A stretch of 64,000 bases of DNA from Rotaria socialis (taxonomy: Eukaryota; Rotifera; Eurotatoria; Philodinida; Philodinidae), in assembly GCA_905331475.1 (NCBI GenBank), contig CAJNYU010000404.1:74921-138920 (forward strand), in the 5' to 3' direction. This document shows positions 1 to 11,936 of this stretch, piece by piece. The notes under the pieces were generated by a model. It saw nothing but the letters and a program-made list of their open reading frames with translations, did no database searches and was not told the DNA's origin. The translations under genes were made by a program, and so were the position numbers. How positions within the stretch are numbered: position 1 is the stretch's first letter; each line of letters opens with the position of its first letter.

Positions 1-89
1 ATATTTTATAGCCGAAAATTCTTCGAAAAAAAACGGGTGTTTAAAGGAATTGGCGCGCATACCACCTCCTGCCCCCCCCCCCCGCTGAG

Positions 90-590
90 TTTATTTTCGT
101 TTGTCTAGTTTTTGATTGAAGATCGTGTGAGGATATGAGATCACTAAATGAGACGTTGAACTTTTTTGATATTAGCAAAAAAGTCAATACTTTATAGGGA
201 GGAGAAGTCATTTTCATAGAAAATACCCAAAAAAAAGGTAGTATTTCCAGATTTTGACTATCAAAAGAATTTTTCGCCCTACTTCCCGTCATCCTTGTAT
301 TCGTAAAACTTTAACCTGTACTCCTCCGTCAGGGTTAAAATTTTACGATGAAAAATAGAGTTTCTGGTGTATTTTTTCATGCTGATTCCTTAGATGACGT
401 TTATTTTTCATAAAAATCGGCTTTTGATAGTCAAAATCTGGAAATACTACCTATTTTCTGCGGAAATGGCTCCTCCTCCCTATAAAGTATTAATTTTTTT
501 TTGCTAATGTCAAAAAAGTTCAACGTCTCATTTAGTGATCTCATCTCTTCACACAATCCTCAATCAAAAATAACTAAATGAAAAAAAAAA
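90..590. repeat. Fold-back (inverted-repeat) element
   Basis: Two arms of about 170 nt face each other. Positions about 100-268 are the imperfect reverse complement of about 421-580; for example the end of the left arm (CCAGATTTTGACTATCAAAAG) reappears reversed at 421-441. The 150-nt spacer holds two smaller stem-loops, 302-316 with 333-347 and 348-357 with 370-380. A run of twelve C lies just outside at 72-83. No transposase ORF is present, so this is most likely a non-autonomous fold-back or MITE-type element. Superfamily not assignable. Confidence 0.75.
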
Positions 591-718
591 TTCGTGGGGA
601 TATAACCCATGGAAAATGCGCCAACTTCTTTCCCTGATACATATTATATTCTGAGAAAACCCTCAAGATATTGAGAAATGATTAATAAATAGGTTTTTTC
701 AATTTATTTCAAAATGGT

Positions 719-1578
719 TTATAAAATAGCATGTAAGTTTACCATATTTTGATCAAGCATTGAATGATTCTGAGTCCCATAAACGATAATAATTAATGTT
801 GATAATTGTTTGAGACGACCATCAAGCAGAGAAAGACAATCTTCTATTGAATTCAGACTAATAGATAAATTAGTAAGAGTTGAAGAAGAAAAACTAGATA
901 ATGACAAGTTAGAAAGTGACAAAGGTTGACATTCATATTGACCTCCTGCCAATTTAATAATACTCCAATGCGTTAAATTTTTGAATAAAGTCAAAATATG
1001 TCTATAGATATTTTTAGCGTAACTTTTCACTGATGTTTTGCTAGTATCTTCATTATATATATAAGACTAAGATCTGTAATTTGTTGCCGAAAAATATGTT
1101 AAAAAGATGATTGATCTAAATAAAAACACAAATAGTGTAACTGTTTTTCAGCACTTTTGCTTTTTAATTCTTGATCAGTTCCATAGATGAATCATTTTCC
1201 TGTAAAATAGCTTAAGGCAATATCTTGGTTAAAATTGAAGAGTTTTAGTTGACCGAGACAAGGATAATCAGCAGCGAGAAGAATTCGTGTTATATGTACT
1301 GAGTCAAGTATGAGACATTTGACATTATAATGAACTCTTGGCAATATATCGCAGCAAAAACGATCAAGTATTGAAGCAGGAATTAAATAAACATCATCAG
1401 TTAATGCAGGTACAAAATTCAGAATGTTTGTAAAAATCTTCTGTTGCGCCAAAACGTCAAGTCTTTCATTATTAATATCCGATAATGAACAAAGCACATC
1501 AATATTATCAAGTTTTTTCAAAATAAGAAGTAAAATTTCATTAGGTAGATCGAGAAGGTGAACATTAGATCGAAGCAT
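719..1578 (-). pseudogene. Broken F-box / LRR-like gene
   Basis: The minus strand starts with an F-box at residues about 9-45 (LPNEILLLILKKLDNIDVL), normally the Skp1-binding module of an SCF ubiquitin ligase substrate receptor. The frame runs to a stop at 1192-1194. A second segment in another frame (about 1030 down to 719) carries leucine-rich repeat-like text (LTNLSISLNSIEDCLSLLDG and similar) that resembles the middle of bdelloid F-box proteins. Between them (1031-1191) there are stop codons and a frame change, and I found no splice pair that repairs both. The C-terminal half of the usual protein is missing after 719. Most likely a decayed member of a large family; a recent intron cannot be fully excluded. 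Confidence 0.6.
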
Positions 1579-1731
1579 GTTTGATTGTGATTATAAGGTA
1601 TGCTTCTGACTGAGAACGTATCTGTCTATATGCATGTATGTTCGCATTATTTTTTCTAAACATTTCCATGATTGGATAAAAGTATGAATGACCTCATTGA
1701 AAAAGATGAAGCGTGAATATCATCAGTCTTG

Positions 1732-1936
1732 CCCAGGTCGTGGAGGCACGGCGGGAAACGACCAGAAAGCACGGGAAAGCGTTGGAAAGTGGAAGCAGTA
1801 TTCCGGTCGGAAATTACCAGACGTTTTTTTCTGTGGATTCCGGTCAACTTCCAGCCGGAATCTACNATACAGCGATTTTTCCGCAGCTTTCCGGCCGGTT
1901 CCTACCGTATCCGTCCTCCGGAATCATTGACCTGGG
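1732..1936. mobile_element. CCCAGGTC-ended short repeat, copy 1
   Basis: A GC-richer block in AT-rich DNA, bounded by inverted ends CCCAGGTC and GACCTGGG. It is internally self-complementary and rich in TTCC/GGAA words such as GGAAAGTGGAAGC and CTTTCCGGCCGG. The same sequence occurs again at 63295-63549, so this is a dispersed element. There is one undetermined base at 1866, near the centre. No coding capacity is believable; three overlapping open frames across it are by-products of the repeat. Confidence 0.7.
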
Positions 1937-2099
1937 TGTTTGTTAGTCGAAAAGTGACGTTCTCTTTCATAAATTTATACTGTCATTCGGGGTCAAACAT
2001 AATGCATAAAAAGAAAACTGAATTGTGGGTCAATCACACTGAAAAAAATAAAACAAATTCAGCAATGTCATTAGTGCATTATCATTAAAGTCATCTTTT

Positions 2100-5000
2100 T
2101 GAGATAAATCAAAAATTTTCATCTATTAGTGATTTGTGAGTAAATTCACTAGACTAGACAAATTCATGAATCAAGAATCTCGATTATTTATCAATTTAAA
2201 TCTATTGTTTTGAAAGTGTCTTTTAACCAGATTTGTTCTTATTAACTTTTCATTTCTCTTACAATCAGACTTTTTCAATATTTTGTTAAATTTTTTCCAA
2301 ATAATAAGATAATATTATTCAATGAAAGGAGTTTTGATGATTCGAAGAATTAATCATAGATGCATCGTAATTGTAAACGATCTGAGTCAATAAGTATAAA
2401 GTGTGACGAAGTAAATCATTTTTTAGGAAGAGTTTAAATACATAAGATTAACTTGTTAATCATATGTTTCTCTCACTTTTTGTTGATAAGAAGATCTGAA
2501 ATATTATTTATACGGTCCACTAGGGTTTTCCTCTGATAAATTCTTCTTGAAAAATTTGAATTTTTAATTCATTTGTCTCATCGAATAGTTTCAAAAGAAA
2601 AATAATTGAAAAATAGATTAATTATCAAAGTATACACATACTATAATTAGCTAAAGTCTAACTTAGTTGAACTAGTTCAATTAAGGGGGGGGGGACTCCC
2701 CCTCAGAAAATTAATTTTGAGATAAGCATATATACTGAGAACCTAGTGTCCTCTTTCAGATTATGTGCGATTTGTCCCATTTTGAATGGTTTTTGGCAGT
2801 GAAAATAGCGTTTTTCTGAAAGCAGTAGTATAAATATATGGTTTTTTAAGAAATTTTCCTTAGTTACAGGAATGTGGCAGTGGTCAACAAACTTATAAAC
2901 GGTTGCTAATGAGAAACACACATATGTTCTATTATATTAATTAGTTAGAGTAATATGATGGGTTTTAAAAACCAGATTTTTGGAACCCTTTTCTAGAAAA
3001 AAAGAAGTTTTGAGCGATTTTCAATGCTAGTTTACATTTATTTTTGTTCATTTCAAATATTTATAGGCTATTTTCGATTGCGCATCTACTGAACACAGTC
3101 AGAGGATACTCTCTGAGATAGCAGGAGGAAAACACACAGCATTCCATTGTTTATTATGCGAACAAATCAATAAACGTTTCTACGGTAAAAGCAACATCTG
3201 GCTTTTTTATAACAACCATAGTTTTTGATATCTGATGGATATCTACATCTTACGGTTGGTTTTATCAACGCTGAGATCGACGACGTGGCATCTAAAAGAG
3301 ATGAGAAATTCAAGAATTATGAGCAATAATAACGTTTAAAAGTTAAAATCGACAAAATATTTAAAGTTGTAGTTCAATACATATGATTATTAATCTTTTA
3401 GAGTTTGTGCTAGCATAATGTGCCTTTGATAACAGTATGATCTAGAAATTTATTCGTGAGAAAATTAATAAATTAAACGATAGTAGAATAAAGTCTAAGT
3501 ATTCGTTTTGTAGTAACAAGGAACGAGAGTAACTTTAGCGTTAATTGCGTTAATAATACGTATTGACTTACTGTGTAGCTCTAGAATCTGATTGTTTCAT
3601 ATCTAGTTGAAATTTATTTAGAAAATATCGAGTGAAACAAACTTCATGGGGAAGAAAATAGTTGAGAAGAAAGTAAACAGAAAGTGATGACATCTATTAA
3701 ATAATGGTATCGATTTTGGCACTACCTTTCGCTTGAACGAATTTATTTTATTCAGATTATAATAGTTTAATGAAGTACTATAAATGATTGTAACATATTT
3801 GAATATTTTGAATATCAATGTTTAAGTAGAACGTGTAATGCTAATTTGAAGCTGTTTAGTGTTTTCGACAGCTTGCTTTGATTTTCGAGATCGATGGCAA
3901 ATTCCGCAACTATTCTTACTAGCTGAAAAGGATCAAGAAGAATAATAGTGATTAAGATTTGAAAAATATTTTCTGAATGCTACTCATGCTCTGCCATAAC
4001 GAGTTTACTTCGTAAAATGTATTGTAATAGACCAATGAATGAAAGAATGTTCAGATTAATTTATTAGTCGATATTAACTATCAATTAAATATTGATACCT
4101 TCTATAGAAAATGAGAAACTAACGCGAACTGGTATCTATTTATTTATAACAGTTTCTGATTTCTTTTTTGAAACATAATTTCTGATTTTATATGAAGAAT
4201 TCACGATGAATTTGATACTAGGTTTTGTCGTTTCTCCGTAAGACAACATAGATTCTAAGTTTTGTTCCAATTATCGCTTGGTAGAAGAGAAGCACAGTTT
4301 ATTTGTCTCTTCTTCTTCTTCTTCTTCTTCTTCGTTTACACTCGCCGCAGTAGGTTCTAGACTATATCACTAGTTCCTAGAGTAACTAAGACAGCTTCAA
4401 GGTTGGTAAACGCGTATTTGCAAGTTCTAAATGAAAATGTCAAAGAGAACTAAAAGTTTCCGAACAGTGTTATTGGATATAGTAACGAAATAAGTATTCT
4501 AACTGCAGTTTGATATCGGTACTCATACTACAATATCAAGAAAGCATTGATGTCACTAGATAAATTTGATAAACGTTCGTGTTTATGAACGTCTGGATCT
4601 AATTCAACTATTCTATTGAAATTTCAATTATTGTATTACAATATAGTCTGTATTCAAAGATCTTGAGAATACTTCTTACTCAACTTTTTTCAGATAAATA
4701 TAAGCAATTTAATATGAATTCGAACAAATAATATTCATATCGAGTATCAGTGAAAAGCAGATAATCACTTATGTCTCAGAGAAGCGCGCGTAAAATAAAT
4801 TATTGATCTGTGATTACTTTTGTGTCTTTTCAAATGATTTTACTGGAACAGATAATATCGATCGTATATAAACATGTTTTTATCTATTCCAATTTTTCAA
4901 AAGAGCAGAATTCTTCAAGAATTCATATAAATATCTCTAAGATTAAGATAATATAAATGTATAAATCAGAATTAGATGTCGCCTTGAACCAAGATTAGTT

Positions 5001-5474
5001 GTATATATATATATATATATATTATCCTCTATTCAAACGATTATCAAGATAGACATCCTTTTATTTCTTTCTGTATGTATTTTTCCGGGTATTTTTAAAC
5101 ATTTATAATAATGAATTCTCGTTGCATCCAATATAATTGAAGATTTTCCTTCTTATTCTTCTTCTTTAGTTGGCTAGTAAAATAATGGGCGAGTAAGTGA
5201 AATATTTCAATAAAAATAACATGTTTTTTTTCTGAGTAATTTATCTTAGCCGTCAATTATTCCTCGGAAATTTATGTACTGTAACATTAGAAACATTAAG
5301 AACATATTGTGAAAAATATGGTACCATTATTGATCTTACACTGAATCGAGATAAAGATAATAATGTATGCAAAACCTTTGTATAATATAATCTTCTATGA
5401 GAAAATTCATGATTTAGATTTATCATTGCTTTGCTTTTATTACATTTCAATCGTCATGTTCTATAACACAATTT
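2100..5474. other. Intergenic, no gene seen
   Basis: No ORF with plausible protein character and no paired splice sites around one. Contents: a G10-ACT-C5 snap-back at 2685-2702, a TTC microsatellite at about 4309-4333, and a TA microsatellite at about 5002-5022. The last few hundred bases presumably contain the promoter of the RRM gene, but I see no clear TATA box. Confidence 0.5.
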
Positions 5475-6278
5475 ATGTCTGCACGACCTCATCTAATTAA
5501 CGATGAAGAAATATTTGTTAAACGAGCATTACCACGATTGACAGCGTCAATCCCTGAACGACTAGTTGTGACTAATCGATTATTATTATCGAAATCAACT
5601 AATTATGACAAAGAAAGTCTTCGAAATTATTTCAATAAATTAGGTTCAATAAAAAAATTTCATTATGAAAAGGGTTTGATCGATTACAAGGTAATGATGT
5701 AAATATTGGATAGTATTAATAAACTTTGAAAATGATTATCATGTTTATAGGATTATGATGATGTTGACAAAATTCTACTTACTCGACCGCATTACATCGA
5801 AGGTAAAGAAATATTCGTTACTAAATTCATTCCAAATGAACAACAAGATCCTGAGATTGTTAATCAACAGCCTGATCGAAGCGTAAGTAAACTTTTTTCC
5901 TGTTTGATATTATATTTATTGAACTTGACTATGTTCTTTACTTAGCTACTCAAAAATGAAGAGAAAAGTTTAAAAATTAAATATAAATATCTTGAAAAAC
6001 AATTTGAAGAATATAAACAAATAAAAGACAAAGAAATAAATGCTTTAAGAAAAGAATTAGAAAATATAAAAGAAGAACTATCTGATATAACACAAGTAAA
6101 ATTAGATAGGTTAATAAGAAATCAACAACTATTTCATCGTCAATTACTACTCTGTTTAAATCCGAATTCAGATTTAATTCATGCCCAAATGTGTGACGAT
6201 TTTCTTCGATCAGCACCATATAAAAAACGTAAAACAACAACATCTTTGATTGATAATCAATCTCAATATTTAACATAA
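5475..6278 (+). CDS. RRM-domain protein with coiled coil (3 exons)
   Basis: Exons 5475-5690, 5751-5882 and 5946-6278 join in phase to give 226 residues. Both introns are short (60 and 63 nt), with GTAATG and GTAAGT donors and TAG acceptors. Residues about 28-100 look like one RNA-recognition motif: an RNP2-like strand (RLVVTNRLLLS), a central LGSIKKFHYEKGLIDY segment in the RNP1 position, then DYDDVDKIL and the IEGKEIFVTKF strand. Residues about 118-160 are charged and heptad-like (KYKYLEKQFEEYKQIKDKEI), a likely coiled coil. The end is basic (PYKKRK), a possible nuclear signal. It would be expected to bind RNA and to oligomerise. I cannot assign an orthologue. The start is the first ATG after upstream stops; AATAAA lies at 6752-6757. 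Confidence 0.75.
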
Positions 6279-9200
6279 AAAACAAAAGTTTCATTTCTGT
6301 TTTGGTTTTAATTTAGCTTTTGTTCATTTCGAATCTAGTTTATGCATCTTTTTGTCCTCTGAAAAATTTCTTTTTTTGAATGTCTACTCCATTCGCAGTC
6401 ATATCAGTAGTGTCAATTTTGAAGATCATATTGTATTTGTATTGTTTTCAAATTAAAGTTATAGATGTACAAGATGAACTTTTGCAGTACAATGATTGCG
6501 AGAAAATTTTGAAGTCTTACTATATCTTTATTTGTATTGAGCATCTGCATACAAAGTACAACTTCTACTGGTAGAATATTTGAGTATGACCATTCTGTCA
6601 TTAATAGAATGGCTGCCTATCAATAATTTATAGTATAGAAGATAGCTATGATCTCTTGGATTGTTGCATACATTAAGTGTTCTTATCGAAGGAATTATGT
6701 TTATCGAAAACAATTGCAATAAAAGATGCTAACCAAACTATATACTAATGAAATAAAAATATTGATAGTCTTGAAGCAAATTCGGTATTAACAATTAAAT
6801 GAAAACATATGATTCAATCAATAGGTTTGTATAGAAAAACAAGTTTATAAGGATTGCATGGATGTGTAATATGTGAAATTGATATAATAGATTTCGTATA
6901 CTATGGCTATGTTTAAAAAGGAAAAAGATCTGTAAGATTAATGAACGATATCTTGAAAAAGTGAATTTTCTATCATAATTATATTTTCAAATTTATGAAT
7001 TTTATGGTTGTATTTCAGACTTACTCAGTATTTGCGATGCACTTGATTGTATTAGTTTATATTTTTTATTTATAATTACATCATATATAAATTAGACTAT
7101 CTTTTAGAAAGTTATCAATACTATTGAATTGACTCTTTCAATCATGCTTAAATGCATGCAAAGTACTTTTTGATTTATTCGAGAAGAGTTAATGTGAAAT
7201 CAAGTATATATTTTCAATTCATGATCAAAAATTCACGTTGCTAATCTAGCAGAAAACTGTAAACATATAAATAGTGCGGTAACATATGGACATAATTCAA
7301 TATTTTCTAAACATATAACTAATTGGCTACTCGTCAACAATTCATATCACTATTCGAGAACATTAAAATGTTAATAACGCAACTTAATCTATTATATTTT
7401 TCTTTCACAATCAAACTTACAATTTAGACTTAGTGTTGTTTGATAGTGTTATCAAATATCCTAATAGCGAAAGTCTTATTTTATTATTATTATTTACAAG
7501 TAATGTCAGATTTTCTCAAAATTAAACTATTAATGCTGCCACTGTGCTTAAAATGATATCATATACGTATATTCATGTATCGTAGTTCAAGTAATATTTG
7601 TATGATATAATTCTCTGTGAACAAATTCTCAGTGGTAAATGTTTTTCTTAGTTCCGTAATACTAAAATATATCGTTGCATACAAAACTTTGTAACTATCA
7701 TCATCTATAACATGATATTATAATTTAAATGTTTGACACTGGTGTTAATAATATTACTAATAAAAACATAAATGCTTTCATTTTTTTCTTCAGAAGTTAT
7801 CGATATGTTTGTTAGGTATTGAAGATGAAATGTGAGAAGAATTATTATTCTCAGTATTTTTTTAACTGTTTATTATGCTCGAAATAGTTCAGTAAGTTCT
7901 CATAAGCTGTTATATATAGTTACAATGGATCATAATATATTTAAAATGAATGATATCAAAATATTAACTATAGAAGTATCTGCGTGAATAAATATTAGGC
8001 AAATAATAATGATCTTGGCCACTCAGTACATGATGAGTAAACTTGTTATACATATTAATAGTATGTCTTAGTAAAATGTTCTCATTGTTTTTTTTTTTGT
8101 AAGGAAATTCGTTATCAACACGATACAAAAGAAGACATTTTCCTCTGTTGAAGTTTAACAAAACAGTAAAGTTTGCTAGATTGAAGTGAAGTTAGGATTT
8201 TTTGATTTTTGTGGATTAGACACATTAAATTCGGTTTCATTTACTTATCTAGATTTTTCTAGTGAGTAAGTTTTTCAACATTATTATTTATAAATAAATT
8301 ATGATTCTGTTGGATGATTATAGACAAACTAGTCATGGACTATATTTGTCTTATCGGGTACTTATATTGCCCATAATTACCAATGCAGTCAGATCTCTGT
8401 TGTTCACCTAAACGTTATTGAAATCATGTATCCTACGAATAGGACACTCAAAAAAAGTAATATCAATTTGAATTCGAATATATTTTTCTAAATTTGTTTT
8501 TCTGAAAGATTTTTAAATACTAATGATTGTACAATTGAAGGTATCTGTCAATGAAATAGTTTTCATACTAGATATAGACTGGGAGTTTTGCGACCGTAAG
8601 AAATAAAAGCATTGTATGATATACTTTATTTCAACATAGAATACTATGACTAGTTCGAACGCTAGCATCCTCATCACTAGTAAATGCGCATTGCCATCTA
8701 TCATCATGATGGAGATATCAGAAAAACACATAATTATTTATTTATTAATATGAAACAACAAGCTATACAAATTGAAAATAATAATCACGATTAATATCAG
8801 AATTTTTCTTTTCTTTTGTATAGCACGAATTGCAAAATGAATATATTCCCTATTCCCCATTCGCTTCTCGATCATTACTTACGTTAGTGTAAAAAAAGAA
8901 AAAATGCGTGTTTATTTGATTCCTAAAGACTGCGCATTTTCTGATTCACTATTTTCACCTATTTGCTCACTTCTCTTGTATACAAACTAAGTTTTACAGA
9001 AGCTGTTGTTACATTGATCTCCTATTCTCTTCGATATTGTTTTATTTTCTCTCTTTAACGAAGTAACCGATCGGAACCCAAAAATGGCAAAGCGCTGAGA
9101 AAATATACCGTTATCATCAAAACAAAATACAGTTGATCATTAAAATTAATCAAGACATGTGCCAATCAGAACAGAAGAGTTTAGTAAAGGTTTTCAGTGC

Positions 9201-10815
9201 TCGTATGAATGAGAGATGAGCATATTTCTTGACGAAGATTCCATAAATAACACGTAAAACGTATTACAAATCAGAATAAAATCTCTGATTCTTTTGTTAA
9301 AAATCGAATTAAATACGATTGTTTTAATCCGTCGGAGTTTTAACTTCAAATTTTATTAATTGTTGGGAACAAAATAATCGTTTTCAATTTGATGCTTTAA
9401 ACTTTTCCTGAGCATGAAATTGCCATACGCACACAGTGATATTTCAATTTATTCAAGTCTTGAATAATTTGGTGATACAGAAACTAATTGAATGATGATC
9501 ATTTCGTAATAAATCTATTTTATTCATCACTTGCATCTTTGTGAAGAATCAAAAAGAAAATAATTACTTCAAGATATTTTCGCTCGTCAAATTTTCGAAA
9601 TGAACAATTATTCAATCAATCTGAAATACTGTCAGAAACGAAGTTTATTATCTAGAATAAAGTGACTTTCAATGATTGTCATTCAATGGTAGCCAAAAAA
9701 ATGAAAAAGTAAGACATAGTGCATGCTTAATGAGAATGCTCGACTGAATGCAACAGAGCAATACCATTTAAAATGTCGAAACTTTTTCTTCTATTAGTAC
9801 ATGTTTACGAATAGATCTAATCAAGAATTAAAAAATCTTCTCTCTGGTATATGGAGAAGAAAAGGGCTTTAAGAAAAATTAGAAATCAAGGAATGTCGTG
9901 CTATTGAACAACAGTTTCTATGTACGAGACATGAACCGATGAAAGAGTTTAGTAGATTAGAAAAATTAGCTTATCCTTAGAAATCAATAAATATACGTTT
10001 GGCCTTATTGTGGCTATGTGATGGTTGAGAAATATAGGGAAAATAAATCTGAATAGTAGTTTATCGTATGGAGGCGTATACTAAAAATTCAACTCTTCAT
10101 TTTAGCTGGGGACAAATGGAGTCTGCTTCTATATCTGCGTTTTCTACAATAATCAAATCTGTTTTCCTATGTATATATATATATATATATTATGAATACA
10201 GTAATTCATCATGTATAAAAATTAGTAGAATAATTAATGAATGTAATAGATGCAAAAAATATATCGAATATTCAATAAACATGTTTTTATTACCTCGTTT
10301 ATTTAAATTAGAATTTCCGTTAAACTACTTGTATAAATATAGGATATTATCAATCTATTCTCATAGACATTAGAAAAACTAGTAAAATTAACAAATCCTT
10401 TGAGTCAATAGTGCAACAATTCTAGTAGCCAAATCTACGATGTGAATAGAACATGTGGTCTTTTTACATATAATTGCATATTTTCTGGTTTCATTTTCGA
10501 GTATGTCTTGAATGCACATTTTGAGTTTTAGTAATTAGATAAATAAAATTTAATAGGAAACATCTGGGTATTTTAATGAAATCTATTTACATTAAGTAGG
10601 TCAATTTTATTATCTCTAACCAATACGTCAGTGCCAAATGATACAATACAATCATAGATCGTCAACAGAATCGCTATGCAACAGAAAAGAAAAAAAAGAC
10701 ATGAGTCATTGTTTTTCTTTTACTTTTTACTTACTTCATCTTGTATTTCTTCCTTTTTCTGTCACAATAAGCGTCTGTTTTCTTGCAGACGTATGCATAT
10801 TTTACAAAAACAAAA
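6279..10815. other. Intergenic, no gene seen
   Basis: About 4.5 kb of AT-rich DNA with only short chance ORFs on both strands, none with domain-like content or conserved splice phasing. A TA microsatellite lies at about 10172-10190. The 3' UTR and polyadenylation site of the RRM gene are in the first 500 bases. Confidence 0.5.
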
Positions 10816-11936
10816 ATGGCATCATCGTTTTCATATATATCACAACCTCTAAAACATGAACATATTCTCAATGAATTTCAAGTACATTAATTTTAGTTTA
10901 AATTATAAGTTTTTTGTTTTTACTATTTTCTTAGGCAATAACAGGATTAAATATTGATGATGCTATTCATTTTCTTGATTTATACAATTGGAAACTTGAC
11001 GTAAATTAGACGATTATTTTGTTTTATTTTGACTATAAGTGTTTTATACTTTGTTTATAGAATATTATCAATGATTATTATGATGGAATTAAATTGAAAC
11101 ACAATTCTGACGAAAATTCCAGTAAGATAATAGAAAAAAAACAAAAATATTTTGTTTCTAAGATAATTTAATTCAATCAAGGTTTAGGTACATTTTATTC
11201 TAATGATGATTGTACTCAACAACAGAATGTGGATAGTGATCGTCATTATGCTGAGTTATTACATTTATATGGTGATGCTGATGAATGGACAAGACAACAA
11301 CAACAGCAACAACAACAGCAACAGCAACATCAACATCAACAGCAACACAAATCATCACAAGAATTCATTAAAGATACAGTTAAAATTTTATTAAAATGTC
11401 CAAAAAAGCAAAACATATAAATATCTGTTTTTCTCTTTCTGTAGCCTATTTATCATGAAAAACAACGTCTGATGAAATGTGGTCTTCATTCATTAAATAA
11501 TCTTTTTCAAATCCCCAAATTATTTACATCTCATCATTTAGAAATGATTGTACGTGATTTTGATAAAAGAAATTTTTTTAATGATTATCGAACATTATGG
11601 TTAGGAAATTATGATTTAAGAGTATTAATCGAAGCTATTAATCGGTGTGGTTTTGATGTTCGACAGTTAAATATCTATCATGGAGAATCAATTTATCATC
11701 TTCCATGGGATTCATATTTTGGTTTGTTGATTAATTTGAATGGTACTCATTGGTTTACAATTAAGAATCATAATGGAATTTATCATAATCTAGATTCAAC
11801 ACTTCGAAAACCTATACAAATTGGAGGAAAAGAACGTCTAATTCAATATTTAATTAATCTTATACAAAAAACGCGAACTGTTTATTTATTTGTTGTATCA
11901 CAACAAATGAATGGAAAAGAAAAATTTTTGTTTTAA
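10816..11936 (+). CDS. UBA-like + polyQ + Josephin deubiquitinase (5 exons)
   Basis: Exons 10816-10881, 10935-11000, 11061-11121, 11188-11378 and 11445-11936 join in phase to 291 residues; introns are 53-66 nt. Residues about 15-55 form a UBA-like ubiquitin-binding helix bundle (FQAITGLNIDDAIHFLDLYN, then DYYDG), as at the start of UBX and FAF proteins. Residues 101-118 are a Gln/His tract (11 Q, then mixed H and Q). Residues about 129-285 are a Josephin cysteine protease domain: Cys140 in KQRLMKCGLHSLNN, His230 in GTHWF, and Asn243 in YHNLDS form the expected triad. Josephin proteins hydrolyse ubiquitin chains. The domain is closest to the JOSD1/2 type, but those lack a UBA, and ataxin-3 carries UIMs and polyQ after, not before, the domain. 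The GTTAAA donor of intron 4 is weak. AATAAA is at 12026-12031. Confidence 0.85.
11299..11352 (+). repeat. CAA/CAG/CAT repeat encoding polyQ/H
   Basis: Eighteen codons: eleven CAA/CAG, then CAT and CAC interspersed with CAA/CAG. It lies inside exon 4 of the Josephin gene, between the UBA-like and protease domains. The tract is interrupted at codon level, which usually limits slippage. Confidence 0.85.

Noticed and set aside
1688..2088. Three overlapping plus-strand ORFs across an N
   Set aside because: They lie in the GC-richer self-complementary repeat; GC-rich DNA has fewer stops, so open frames arise by chance.
4309..5022. TTC and TA arrays as possible regulatory or CRISPR-like repeats
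   Set aside because: Simple microsatellites; there is no repeat-spacer structure anywhere in the window, which is eukaryotic.
11203..11394. 63-codon ORF rich in Asn/Ser
   Set aside because: Alternative frame of the polyQ exon of the Josephin gene.
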